A stretch of 37,846 nucleotides of DNA from Candidatus Omnitrophota bacterium (GTDB lineage: Bacteria > Omnitrophota > Gorgyraeia > JACQQV01): contig JACQQV010000034.1 in the NCBI GenBank assembly GCA_016206785.1, positions 1 to 37,846 of the forward strand, written 5' to 3'. The translations under genes were made by a program, and so were the position numbers. The notes beneath the pieces are model-generated. The model was not told the DNA's origin. It saw only the letters and a program-made list of their open reading frames with translations, and searched no databases. This document shows positions 1 to 7,711 of the stretch, one piece after another. Position 1 is the stretch's first letter. Each line of letters starts with the position of its first letter.

Positions 1-1
1 A

Positions 2-175
2 ACGGCACAGGATATCTTAGGGCTTCTGCTTAAGGGTTATGGAGAAAAGGAGATCTGTCAGAAACTCTCTACTAGGTATGAAGTGGAAAACTCCGAGGCC
101 TTCCGTAAAGAGATCTCCTCTTTCTGCGATCAGTTGCGATCCACAAAACTTCTTAAACCCCTCCTTTCTTCCTGA
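2..175 (+). CDS. PqqD-like / RRE-domain protein, C-terminal part only
   Basis: An open frame enters from the left edge and stops at TGA 173-175, giving 57 residues. It reads as the second half of a PqqD-like domain: AQDILGLLLKGYGEKEIC, a short helix, then a C-terminal helix ending in QLRSTKLLKPLLSS. This is the family pattern of a winged-helix fold (a..Il.ll..g.s..eI...l, then fl..L...gll). PqqD-like proteins are peptide-recognition elements that present a precursor peptide to modifying enzymes. The gene converges on the kinase gene of the neighbouring cassette and overlaps its 3' end by 46 nt, so no terminator separates them. The start and any partners lie outside the window. It is a second PqqD-like protein within 1.5 kb, which suggests a bigger peptide-modification locus to the left. 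Confidence 0.6.
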   Translation, partial: TAQDILGLLLKGYGEKEICQKLSTRYEVENSEAFRKEISSFCDQLRSTKLLKPLLSS

Positions 176-1026
176 AAAGAATTTCTTAGGAAAGAAATGA
201 CATGCTCATCAGGAACAAATGCCAATTCATACGTTGGAATCTGGGTGCAGAGATCGAGAGAGAACTCTGCAGAAAAAAAGAGACCTTCTCGTAACCAAGG
301 GGTCACATGCATTTCTGGAAGAAATTGTTCAAGGGATTTCTTGGGTGTCAAGCGCCTTAGCCGATTCTTTTTACCGTGGGTTAAAAAAAGGATCGCCGAA
401 AGCGATGTCCCTTTGGGGGAGCATGAAGGAAAAGAACTGGCAAGGGGGGTCCCATAGATGCGAATTCCCTTTTTCTCTCTACAGACCCCAATATATTCAT
501 CACCCAGGACAAGGGCATTTTTCTCCTGTCCAAAAAGTCTCGCCATTGTGCTCTTTCCTGCACCTTGAGGACCTACAAAAAGAAATCCTTTCCCCCCATC
601 GCGAATCCCTGCCGCATGAACAAAAAGTCCGCGTCCCTGATACAAAAAAGAAGAGAGGAGTGGGAAAACATAAGACCAAAAGATGGGAAGAGAAGGCATC
701 CGTCCATTCCTGGATTCTAAAAAGAAGGTTGCTCTTCTCGCACAAGAATCGAGTAGAATCGCCTTGGGAGGATTTTTAGAGAAAGAGGGATCGATCTCCA
801 TCAAGGTTCCCTCCGGAATTTGATAAAATCGAGAGATGTTTTTGAATTGGAAGATAGGACTACCCTTTTTGAAGGAGGGAGGTCTTGAAAAAGAACCCTT
901 TACAATAAGAAAGGGGGGATTTTGAGTGACAAAAGGAGAAAGGGATTTTTCGAGAAGGAGTCTTTCAGCCTCAAAGGAGATAGCGATCCCAGCGATCTCT
1001 AAAATCACCTTTTGTGTTCCGGTCAC
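130..1026 (-). CDS. HPr-kinase-like P-loop kinase (lasso-peptide-kinase type)
   Basis: A 298-residue protein with a Walker A loop GPQGAGKST at about residues 152-160, preceded by HAAG at 137-140 and followed by LGDEYIGV at 174-181 and a YGTP segment near 191. This order (HAAG, P-loop, acidic D/DE strand, GTP turn) is that of HPr kinase C-domain relatives, which include kinases that phosphorylate RiPP precursors such as paeninodin-type lasso peptides. It lacks the N-terminal domain of a true HprK, and there is no HPr gene nearby. It starts with GTG at 1026, 23 nt after the 42-residue peptide gene, and is the third gene of that cassette. Its likely substrate, by inference from context, is the small peptide. 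A role in exopolysaccharide loci, where such kinases also occur, is an alternative. Confidence 0.72.
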   Translation of the reverse strand: MTGTQKVILEIAGIAISFEAERLLLEKSLSPFVTQNPPFLIVKGSFSRPPSFKKGSPIFQFKNISRFYQIPEGTLMEIDPSFSKNPPKAILLDSCARRATFFLESRNGRMPSLPIFWSYVFPLLSSFLYQGRGLFVHAAGIRDGGKGFLFVGPQGAGKSTMARLFGQEKNALVLGDEYIGVCREKKGIRIYGTPLASSFPSCSPKGTSLSAILFLTHGKKNRLRRLTPKKSLEQFLPEMHVTPWLREGLFFSAEFSLDLCTQIPTYELAFVPDEHVISFLRNSFQEERRGLRSFVDRN

Positions 1027-1049
1027 AAGAACCTAACAATCCATCATCC

Positions 1050-1178
1050 TTACGGCCCAATAGGAGTAATAGCTGTCCGTGCCGTGATCTCCATATCGAC
1101 TCGGCGAAGAGTCGGCTTTTTATAACGCTTCTTGGAAGAAATTTCTTTTTTCACCTTGCGTCTTTTTGGGTCTGTCAT
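1050..1178 (-). CDS. 42-residue peptide with lasso-RiPP-like leader motif
   Basis: A small gene with a very good ribosome site (GGAGG, 5 nt before ATG 1178) and an ATGA overlap with the upstream PqqD-like gene, so it is probably translated. The product is very basic in its first half and contains Y19-K-K-P22-T-L24, followed by EIT32-A33 and ending TPIGP. Lasso-type RiPP leaders carry a Y-x-x-P-x-L motif that docks on a PqqD-like RRE and a conserved Thr near the leader end; this peptide matches both. Only nine or ten residues follow the conserved Thr, which is short for a threaded lasso core, and no B2 protease or cyclase is present in the window. It may be a phosphorylated or differently processed peptide (T35 and T38 lie in the tail). 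Precursor status is inference. Confidence 0.7.
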   Translation of the reverse strand: MTDPKRRKVKKEISSKKRYKKPTLRRVDMEITARTAITPIGP

Positions 1179-1468
1179 GAAGTCCTCCGTATGAGTCCTT
1201 CTTTTTGAAGTTCCTCAAGAAAAAGAAGGATCTCTTTCCCTGCCCGTTTTTTCTTCACACGAAACTCTGAAACCATCTCCTCGATAATTGCTTGGCAATT
1301 CAGACGTCCATCTACAAGTTCCCAAATCCGCCCCTCCACTCCTTCCATGAAATAGAATCTCCCTTTTTTCTCTTTTCTGGGCAGGATCGGAACAAGGATC
1401 CATTCGCCATCCACTTTTCGATGAACGATGTCCGGATCCTTTGTGAATCGATCCTCTAAATGGATCAT
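1175..1468 (-). CDS. PqqD-like RiPP recognition element protein
   Basis: A 97-residue protein of PqqD/RRE size. The N-terminal half (RFTKDPDIVHRKVDGEWILV) gives the beta-strand pair, and the C-terminal half (GRIWELVDGRLNCQAIIEEM, then FLEELQKEGLI) gives the winged-helix signature of PqqD-like proteins. Members bind the leader of a precursor peptide, alone or as the B1 protein of lasso systems. It is the first gene of a three-gene unit; its TGA overlaps the ATG of the 42-residue peptide. The start ATG at 1468 follows a G-rich ribosome site (GGGGGGGAGAG), and a promoter lies at 1487-1515. A PqqD-like protein directly in front of a YxxP peptide is the strongest contextual support for both calls. 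Confidence 0.75.
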   Translation of the reverse strand: MIHLEDRFTKDPDIVHRKVDGEWILVPILPRKEKKGRFYFMEGVEGRIWELVDGRLNCQAIIEEMVSEFRVKKKRAGKEILLFLEELQKEGLIRRTS

Positions 1469-1486
1469 CTCTCCCCCCCTATTTTT

Positions 1487-1515
1487 ATCTTATCATGACT
1501 CACTCACTATTGCAA
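1487..1515 (-). promoter_or_regulatory. Sigma70-type promoter for the PqqD/peptide/kinase cassette
   Basis: On the minus strand TTGCAA (1510-1515) and TAAGAT (1487-1492) are separated by exactly 17 nt, and the -10 is preceded by TG in the extended position (TGATAAGAT). Transcription would start near 1480, about a dozen bases before ATG 1468, leaving room for the G-rich ribosome site. Confidence 0.5.
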
Positions 1516-1534
1516 GCCGCTCAAAAGCCACACA

Positions 1535-1563
1535 TTGACGCCCTCACAGGCTTTTGTTAGACT
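1535..1563 (+). promoter_or_regulatory. Sigma70-type promoter giving a leaderless GT39 mRNA
   Basis: TTGACG (1535-1540) and TAGACT (1558-1563) are 17 nt apart. Seven bases separate the -10 from ATG 1571, so the predicted start of transcription falls on or next to the A of the start codon. No Shine-Dalgarno sequence precedes that ATG. It lies 20 nt from the divergent promoter of the peptide cassette, so one regulator could act on both. Confidence 0.45.
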
Positions 1564-1570
1564 GACACCA

Positions 1571-3112
1571 ATGAAAAAAGGGTCTTTTTTTTGGATTCTT
1601 CTTGCCGTTGTCTCGATCTTCCTCCAATTTTACCAGTTAGGGGAAAGGAGCCTCTGGGAGGATGAGGCCCAAGTTGCGGGCAAGGCCTCTTGGAAACTTA
1701 AAGGGATTCTCCTCTATCAAAAAAATGCCCTCTATAACATCATTTTATCCTTTTGGGGCCGTTTCGGAAAGGACGAATTTTGGCTGAGGATTCCCTCGGC
1801 CCTTTTTGCCCTCTTTTCTCTTGTCGCCCTCTACGAATTAGGGAAAAAACTTTTCTCAAGGAAGGAGGCCTTTCTTGCAACGGTCCTTCTAAGTACATCT
1901 CCCTTCTTCCTCCTCGGATCCCGCCAAGTCAAAATGGAGAGTCTTGTCCTTTTTCTATCCCTCGTGAGTGTTATTTTTTTAACTCAATTCGTCGAAACGG
2001 GTCGTCTCGGAAAACTTCTTGGGTATATCGGGATCTCTCTCATGGCGATTTTAACGCACTATATGTTTTTCCCGCTCCTTCTTGCCCAATGCATTTTTGT
2101 CGTTATCTCGTTAAGAAATAAACCGCATCTCATCCTCCGCTATTTTGCGATCTGGCTTCTTGTTTTTCTTCTTTTTCTCCCGTCCTTTCCAAATCTTATG
2201 AAGCGCCTCGCCTATCTTCAGGGGGTCTACCTCTCTCCAAAAACCCCGGAGACCCTTTCTATGCCCTTCGGTTATTTTGGAAAAATGGCTCTGGTCTATT
2301 ATCTTTTCACGGCGGGTCCGACGATCGTCCCCTGGAATCTTCTCTGGGTCGTTCCTGCCACCCTTCTCTCAGGAGTCCTCCTCCTTTGCTCTTTCAACGT
2401 CTGCTTGAGGAGATCTTCTCGGCTCATTCCCCTCGCTTTTCTCTTCCCCATTCTCTTCTTATCAGCGATGCGAAACGCACAACCCCGCTACTGCTTTGTC
2501 TCTCTCCCGTTTTACACCCTCCTCCTTTCCACAGCCCTTTTTTCCCTCCGCCCCCTCTTAAGGAATCTCTTTCTATCCTGTCTTATTGTTGTGAATACCT
2601 ATGGCCTTGTCAATTACTTCGCGGGACGTCAATATCTCTTCATCACCTATTTAGAACCTTACCGACAAATCGTTTACTCTGTTCAAAAGGCGTTCGCCCC
2701 GGGGGACTTTCTCCTCCACACCCAAGAGAATCCCTCCTTTGATTATTACTTCCATGGATTGTTTCAAAAGGACGCCCCTCAAGGAAAACTTCACACGGTC
2801 GACCGGGAAAGGAGAATTCATGTAGTGAGTTGGGAAGAATTAAAAAACAAATTTCCTCCCAGCATCAACCGCCTCTGGTACATTGAACGGACGCCGGGCC
2901 AATACGTAGAGGCAACCCCCATTTCGGATGCCGAAAGGATCTATCGTGAAAATTTATCTTTTCGCTCATGGCTTGATGAGCACTTTCGTCTTTTGGATCG
3001 AAAAGCGTATCTGAAGGATTTAGAGGTGGGGAAAAAAAGAAAGATTGTTTCTAAGCTCTATCTTGAAGAAAGAATTGTCGTTTCCCTCTACGACCTCAAG
3101 AACACCCCTTAA
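1571..3112 (+). CDS. GT39-like integral membrane glycosyltransferase
   Basis: A 513-residue polytopic membrane protein of the PMT/ArnT clan (GT39/GT83-like, PMT_2 type). The first helix (FFWILLAVVSIFLQFYQLG) is followed by RSLWEDEAQVAGKA, the acidic D/E loop that in this clan binds the metal and lipid-phosphate sugar donor. About ten further hydrophobic segments follow, then a soluble C-terminal domain from about residue 370. Such enzymes move a sugar from a polyprenyl-phosphate carrier to a lipid, glycan or protein on the outer face of the inner membrane; the acceptor cannot be told. The ATG at 1571 is preferred over an in-frame TTG at 1535 because that TTG is the promoter -35. The gene converges with the tyrosine kinase gene, the two stop codons sharing TTAA. 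Confidence 0.75.
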   Translation: MKKGSFFWILLAVVSIFLQFYQLGERSLWEDEAQVAGKASWKLKGILLYQKNALYNIILSFWGRFGKDEFWLRIPSALFALFSLVALYELGKKLFSRKEAFLATVLLSTSPFFLLGSRQVKMESLVLFLSLVSVIFLTQFVETGRLGKLLGYIGISLMAILTHYMFFPLLLAQCIFVVISLRNKPHLILRYFAIWLLVFLLFLPSFPNLMKRLAYLQGVYLSPKTPETLSMPFGYFGKMALVYYLFTAGPTIVPWNLLWVVPATLLSGVLLLCSFNVCLRRSSRLIPLAFLFPILFLSAMRNAQPRYCFVSLPFYTLLLSTALFSLRPLLRNLFLSCLIVVNTYGLVNYFAGRQYLFITYLEPYRQIVYSVQKAFAPGDFLLHTQENPSFDYYFHGLFQKDAPQGKLHTVDRERRIHVVSWEELKNKFPPSINRLWYIERTPGQYVEATPISDAERIYRENLSFRSWLDEHFRLLDRKAYLKDLEVGKKRKIVSKLYLEERIVVSLYDLKNTP

Positions 3113-5022
3113 GACTTTTCGTTCTCGGCTTCTTTCTTTAACTCCTTCTTCATCTCATCCGAATAGTATTTCCGGTAGCGGTAATAGTAGGAAGAAGTCG
3201 ATTCGATTTCGACGGGCTTAAAATCATTAAACACAACCCCCAGAACCTTCGCCTGGGCCGTATCCAAGAGAACCTTGGCCCGTTTGAGGGCGTTGCGAGC
3301 GGTGCGTCCCGCCTGGTAGACGAGAATGACGCCGTCGAGTTTTGGGGCAAGGATCAAGGTATCTGTCACGGGAAGAATAGGAGGAGCGTCAAAAATTAAA
3401 ATATCGAATTCCACCAAAAGAGATCGAATGAGTTCGCCCATTTCCGCGGAGTGAAAAAGTTCCGGAGGATTGGTAGGAAGATGTCCGGCGGTCAGGAAGT
3501 TCAGATAAGCAAGGTGCGGTGTTTTGAGCGCTTCCTGCCAGTGGGCATCTCCCATGAGGAGATCCGTAATGTTTTTCAGGGCGCGGTCGTGGCTCACGGT
3601 TTTCGTCAGCACTTCGAAGAGGCCGGGGCTTCGGTCCATTTTAAAAAATTGATGGATCACCGGCCTGCGGAAATCGGCGTCGATGAGAAGGGTCTTTTTC
3701 CCGATCTGGGCTGAGGCAATCGCAAGATTTGCGCTCGTAATCGACTTACCTTCGCGGGGTGCAGTGCTGGTGATACCGATCGCCAGTTTCTCCTTTTGAG
3801 GCAACACCGAGTAGATCGCTGTCCGAAGCGTATGATACGATTCCGCCTCGGGAGAGCGGGGATCAAATTGAGTAATGAGCCTCAACTGTATCGATCTTGC
3901 CCTTTCCTCCTGGTTTTTAAAGGGGGAGGAGAAAAGTTTCTTCTTGCCGGACTCTTTCACGATATGGGGAATGACCCCCAAGACTCTGACCCCCAAAAAG
4001 GACTCCATCTCTTCGATTGCACCGATAGAGGTATCCAATCCCTCCTTAAAGAAAGCGAATACAAACCCCACCAAAATTCCCAGTACGGCACTGAGGGTAA
4101 GGCCCATCGACCGGTTCGTCCCGAAGGTAGGCCGGGGGGGAGAGGCCCCCTCAATAATGTTTAAATCTGTTACATTTTCTGCTTCTTCGATGCGTGCTGC
4201 GTTAAATCTCTCTCTCAGTTGAGAGACAACTTTTTGATTGCTCCCCACCTCCTGCGTCAGCCGAGAAAACGTCAGTTCTTCTTGAGGAAGTCTTCTGAGT
4301 TCTTCTTTCGCGGTATCGAGCTGCTGTTGTAACCGTTCCACGTCCGGATGTCTCGGTGTGGCCCGAGCAAGAAGATCCTGCAGCTTAAGCTCTAACGAGG
4401 CGATCTCCTCCTGGAATTGCCCTGCACGACTCGTGTGAAGGGTCCCCTCTTGAAATCGCTTTAAGGCTTCTTCGGAGGCCTTGAGCTTCTCCACGGCCTT
4501 TTTTAATTCTCCTTCGATAAACGCACGGACAGTGGTGATGGTACGACCTTTTTCCTCTTGATCGAAGGCGAGATACGCCTTTGCAACGGCTTCCACGATT
4601 TGTCTCGCCGTTTCAGCCTCAGGGGTGGTTGCCGTGATGCGAATGACGCTCGTCTCTCCAATCTGCTCGGTAGCGATGGCTCGCTTAATCTTTTGAATCA
4701 TCTGATCGATTTCGCGGGGATCAGAGAGTCCCTCAAGCCAACCGAGAATTTTTGCTGCGCGCTCCGCGACAGGATGACTCTTAATGATCTCCAGATGGGT
4801 CTTTATAACATAGTCTGCGGGTAGGGCACGACCGTAGACCATCCCCGTAACGGGAGCCTGAAAAGTATACTGCACCTTGATGGAAGACTGATACACGACT
4901 TTCTGGGAGGAGAGGTAATAATAAGCACCCCCCATCACCATGCAGAAAATGAGAAGGATGGTCACTTTCCTTCTTCTAAAAATACGATAGTAATCTCGTA
5001 GGTTTAGGTCGTATTGAGCCAT
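3109..5022 (-). CDS. Wzc-like polysaccharide co-polymerase with BY-kinase domain
   Basis: A 637-residue protein fusing a Wzz-type chain-length domain to a bacterial tyrosine kinase. The first membrane helix is at about residues 20-38 (VTILLIFCMVMGGAYYYL), a long coiled-coil periplasmic region spans roughly 160-290, and the second helix is at about 305-328. The cytoplasmic kinase has Walker A TAPREGKS near residue 425, Walker A' LLIDADFRRP near 450 and Walker B ILIFDAPP near 545. The tail holds the expected tyrosine cluster (SSYYYRYRKYYSDEM). It would control polymer length and export of an exopolysaccharide, cycling through autophosphorylation. It is the last gene of the enoyl reductase/ATPase/HD-GYP operon and overlaps the HD-GYP gene by 19 nt. 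No Wzx, Wzy or outer-membrane Wza-like gene is in the window. Confidence 0.9.
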   Translation of the reverse strand: MAQYDLNLRDYYRIFRRRKVTILLIFCMVMGGAYYYLSSQKVVYQSSIKVQYTFQAPVTGMVYGRALPADYVIKTHLEIIKSHPVAERAAKILGWLEGLSDPREIDQMIQKIKRAIATEQIGETSVIRITATTPEAETARQIVEAVAKAYLAFDQEEKGRTITTVRAFIEGELKKAVEKLKASEEALKRFQEGTLHTSRAGQFQEEIASLELKLQDLLARATPRHPDVERLQQQLDTAKEELRRLPQEELTFSRLTQEVGSNQKVVSQLRERFNAARIEEAENVTDLNIIEGASPPRPTFGTNRSMGLTLSAVLGILVGFVFAFFKEGLDTSIGAIEEMESFLGVRVLGVIPHIVKESGKKKLFSSPFKNQEERARSIQLRLITQFDPRSPEAESYHTLRTAIYSVLPQKEKLAIGITSTAPREGKSITSANLAIASAQIGKKTLLIDADFRRPVIHQFFKMDRSPGLFEVLTKTVSHDRALKNITDLLMGDAHWQEALKTPHLAYLNFLTAGHLPTNPPELFHSAEMGELIRSLLVEFDILIFDAPPILPVTDTLILAPKLDGVILVYQAGRTARNALKRAKVLLDTAQAKVLGVVFNDFKPVEIESTSSYYYRYRKYYSDEMKKELKKEAENEKS

Positions 5023-6053
5023 GTCTTATCCTTTGCCGCCTCAAGAATATCGACAGACTTCTTAATGTGTAGAAGGGGTTCCTGTGCCAGATTGACCCGC
5101 TTGATCTCCGGGAGGCGATCCCCACTCGCGTCCAGCCAGACGTCGATAACGGGTAGAAGCGGAAAATTTTTGTTGACCCTCACCACCTGGCCGATCTCTT
5201 TGGTGTTGAGCTGGATAAAACTTCCCACCGGATAGATGGAGAGCTCTTTCACCAAGGCCTTGAGGATGCGAACATGCTCCCCTTTAAACTGATTCCCCAT
5301 GGAATAGGCGATCATCTTCATCGCTTCGTCCTGCGTGTACCGTTTTCGATAGGGGCGGGGGTGGGTAAGCGCTTCATAGACATCCACGATGGCGATCGTG
5401 CTTCCAAATTCACTGAGCTGTTCTCCCTGGAGTCCTGCGGGGTACCCGGTTCCATCTATCCGTTCATGTTCATGCAGAATTGCATCCAACATGGTGCGGT
5501 CTAATCCCTTGGTTCCTTCCAGAAGTTCGACGGTGTAAATGGGATGCTTCTTCACAATCGCCAGTTCTTCTTCGGACAAACCGCCTCTTTTCTCCACCAA
5601 CTCCCTGGGCACCTTGGCCATTCCCACATCATGGATGAGCGCTGCAACTCCCAACTGAATAAGTTCCTGTGGCCGGTAATGGAGCCCTAACCCGACTTTG
5701 ATGGAGAGGATAGAAACATTCACGCAATGGGAATAAAGATGGTATCCTTCTTTGGGGGTGGCAGCTAACGTTAAAAGGGACTCCCCACCGCCGGTAAGGA
5801 TCTTAACCATCTTTCCTGCAATTTCCATGCCGCCGCTTATCTCAGCGATCGAGCCGCTTTCTGTCTCCTTGAATTTCTTCGTGACCCACTCGATGGCTTC
5901 CTGATAGATGAGACTTGCTTCTCCCCGTTCTGGCTCCGCCAAAGGAGGAATTGTTTCTTGGGGAGCGGTTTTTCCCTGCGGCGCCTTCTCTGTTCCTTTT
6001 GAAGAGGGTTTCAGACTTCCATCAGGCCCTAAGACATCTGAAAGGCGTACCAT
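5004..6053 (-). CDS. HD-GYP domain protein, likely c-di-GMP phosphodiesterase
   Basis: A 349-residue soluble protein. The HD-GYP core is intact: His109 in YSHCVNVS, HD at 141-142 (LIHDVGMAKVP), HEH at 194-196, and DGTGYPAGL at 200-208, followed by the conserved VDVYEALTHPRPYR block. HD-GYP enzymes hydrolyse cyclic di-GMP with a bi- or tri-metal centre. The residue after HDxG is Met rather than the usual Lys, a known variation. The N-terminal 45 residues are Pro/Lys-rich and probably disordered; there is no receiver domain, so the input signal is unknown. The ATG overlaps the ATPase gene by 1 nt (TAATG). Its place between an export ATPase and a Wzc-like kinase suggests local control of exopolysaccharide output by c-di-GMP. 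Confidence 0.88.
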   Translation of the reverse strand: MVRLSDVLGPDGSLKPSSKGTEKAPQGKTAPQETIPPLAEPERGEASLIYQEAIEWVTKKFKETESGSIAEISGGMEIAGKMVKILTGGGESLLTLAATPKEGYHLYSHCVNVSILSIKVGLGLHYRPQELIQLGVAALIHDVGMAKVPRELVEKRGGLSEEELAIVKKHPIYTVELLEGTKGLDRTMLDAILHEHERIDGTGYPAGLQGEQLSEFGSTIAIVDVYEALTHPRPYRKRYTQDEAMKMIAYSMGNQFKGEHVRILKALVKELSIYPVGSFIQLNTKEIGQVVRVNKNFPLLPVIDVWLDASGDRLPEIKRVNLAQEPLLHIKKSVDILEAAKDKTWLNTT

Positions 6054-6859
6054 TAACTCCGCCCTTCAACGCTCGCCATCGCTTCTTCCACAATGGGACG
6101 ATCTACCTGATCTCGCTTCTGGACATATCCTGTAAAAAGACACATGTCGCATATTTGATTGATGCGCCGTGGAATTCCCCCTGCTCCCTCATACACCAAT
6201 TGGATCGCCTCCTTGTTGAAAAGGGGATCGGTTCTGCCGGCAACCGAGAGGCGGTGGGAGATATATCGCTCTGTTTCTTCTTCCGTGAGGGGACCCAGAT
6301 GAAATCGTATGGAGATCCGCTGGGCAAAAGCTTTGTTGATATCTACCTGATCCTGCAGTTCCGGCTGTCCAATGAGAAGGAGGGTCACCAGGAATTTCTC
6401 TTCCATTTGAAAATTGAGAAGGAGTCGTATTTCTTCGAAGATGTCGGGGTCTTGGATGACATGCGCTTCATCAATCACCACCACCGTCTCATGGCCATCG
6501 CGGCTATTGTTTGAGAGTAGTTCCTGGAGATGAAAAAGGACATCACTTTTATGGAGGGGAGGACTTGAAACACCTAATTCGTAGAGGATCATGCGAAGCA
6601 TCTCTAGAGGATCCAGACGAGGATTGGTGATAAAGGCGATCCGGTGGCCCGATTTCTGGAGTCCCCGGATGACGGCCCGGGCCAGGAGCGTTTTCCCGCA
6701 TCCAAAAACCCCGGTCATCATCCCAGCCCCCTTCTTGCTTCTCACCACATAGAAAAGCCTCGTGAGCCCCTCTTCATGCTGCTTGGAAAGATAAAGGTAG
6801 CGGGGATCGGGCGTATTCTCAAAGGGGGCTTCTGAGAGGCCCCAGTGGGTTTCATACAT
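6053..6859 (-). CDS. ExeA/GspA-like AAA ATPase of XrtA/exopolysaccharide type
   Basis: A 268-residue ATPase starting MYETHWGLSEAPFENTPDP, the typical opening of ExeA-like proteins (Y...fgl...PF..tPdp.ylY). Walker A is GVFGCGKT, Walker B is VVVIDEAHVI, and the C-terminal part (GGIPRRINQICDMCL) is the sensor-2/lid region. Family members work in type II secretion or, as stand-alone forms, in exopolysaccharide/exosortase loci beside Wzc-like kinases. The ATG at 6859 was chosen because the family N-terminus begins there; the longer in-frame start at 6916 would overlap the reductase gene and add a non-conserved basic stretch. It follows the reductase gene by 2 nt and overlaps the HD-GYP gene by 1 nt. 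Confidence 0.85.
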   Translation of the reverse strand: MYETHWGLSEAPFENTPDPRYLYLSKQHEEGLTRLFYVVRSKKGAGMMTGVFGCGKTLLARAVIRGLQKSGHRIAFITNPRLDPLEMLRMILYELGVSSPPLHKSDVLFHLQELLSNNSRDGHETVVVIDEAHVIQDPDIFEEIRLLLNFQMEEKFLVTLLLIGQPELQDQVDINKAFAQRISIRFHLGPLTEEETERYISHRLSVAGRTDPLFNKEAIQLVYEGAGGIPRRINQICDMCLFTGYVQKRDQVDRPIVEEAMASVEGRS

Positions 6860-6861
6860 GG

Positions 6862-7674
6862 TTAACCGACGATATCCTCTCCACCGTCTACCCCGATCAC
6901 ATTGCCGGTCATCCAATGGGACTCTTCGAGGCAGAAAGTACCGATCGCCTGGGCCACATCTTTGGGTGTCGTCATCCGGCCCGAAGGATTTCTATCCAGC
7001 GCGATCTGGATCATCTTTTCATTTCCCGGAATCTTCCGAAGGGCAGGGGTATCGGTCACCCCTGCACGAACACAATTGGCGGTGATGCCAAAGGGTGCTA
7101 ACTCAAGCGCCAGTTGACGCATGTGAGATTCGAGTGTCGCCTTTGCGGCAGAAACCGCCCCATACGTTGGCCAAACCCGCGTACCGCCGGACGAGGTCAT
7201 CGCGAAAATCCGACTTCCCTTTCCCAAGAGTCTGCGCTGAACCAAATCCTGAACCCAGTAGACGAGGCTGTGGGCCATGACGTCGACGGTCATCTCCATT
7301 TGGGGTTGCGTCATCGCTTCATGGGGGTCTGAGGCGATGTACGGTTTGAGCGTTCCGAAAGCGAGTGAGTGAAAAAAGACTTTTACAGAAGGAATAGCGG
7401 ATGCATTTAACTTTTGTTGAACCGCGTCGAGTACCTCCTTTCGTTTGAGAGGGTCTGCGGCGTTCACATTAAAAAAAAGGGCCTGCCGACCCTTCGATTG
7501 AATGGTTTGGACGATCTCTTCGACATGCGGGAGTGTGTTCTTCCGATCCAGATGCACTCCGAAGATATTCATCCCTTTGCTGGCAAGTTCCAGTGAAAGG
7601 GCCTCCCCAAAGCCGCTGGAGGAACCTAAAATAAGAGACCATTCCTTCTCAAAGTGAGGAGAATTCGAAGACAC
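6862..7674 (-). CDS. Enoyl-ACP reductase, FabI/FabL-like SDR
   Basis: A 270-residue short-chain dehydrogenase. The nucleotide-binding turn is GSSSGFGEA, and the active site is Y-G-A-V-S-A-A-K, i.e. Tyr-x6-Lys, the spacing of enoyl-ACP reductases rather than the Tyr-x3-Lys of FabG. The segment VFFHSLAFG resembles the FabI HSIAF strand, while RAGVTDTPALRKIPGNEKM and NPSGRMTTPKD resemble FabL. It would carry out the last reduction in each fatty-acid elongation cycle. Start GTG 7674 has GGAGG four bases upstream. Although next to fabF, it has its own perfect consensus promoter and heads the operon with the ExeA-like ATPase. FabL versus FabI cannot be settled by eye. Because fabG is broken in this locus, a dual role deserves testing. 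Confidence 0.82.
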   Translation of the reverse strand: MSSNSPHFEKEWSLILGSSSGFGEALSLELASKGMNIFGVHLDRKNTLPHVEEIVQTIQSKGRQALFFNVNAADPLKRKEVLDAVQQKLNASAIPSVKVFFHSLAFGTLKPYIASDPHEAMTQPQMEMTVDVMAHSLVYWVQDLVQRRLLGKGSRIFAMTSSGGTRVWPTYGAVSAAKATLESHMRQLALELAPFGITANCVRAGVTDTPALRKIPGNEKMIQIALDRNPSGRMTTPKDVAQAIGTFCLEESHWMTGNVIGVDGGEDIVG

Positions 7675-7711
7675 AAGACCTCCTAACCCTAATTTCCACT
7701 ATAAATTAGAT

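Noticed and set aside
130-1515. Calling the left cassette a complete lasso-peptide cluster
   Set aside because: No transglutaminase-like B2 protease and no asparagine-synthetase-like cyclase are visible, and the tail after the conserved Thr is too short for a normal threaded core.
1535-1570. TTG at 1535 as the start of the GT39 gene
   Set aside because: It coincides with the -35 box, has no ribosome site, and adds 12 residues ahead of a normal Lys-Lys membrane-protein start.
5590-5645. HD-GYP protein as inactive because HDxGK reads HDVGM
   Set aside because: The metal-binding His and Asp residues and the GYP loop are all present, and this position varies in active-looking members.
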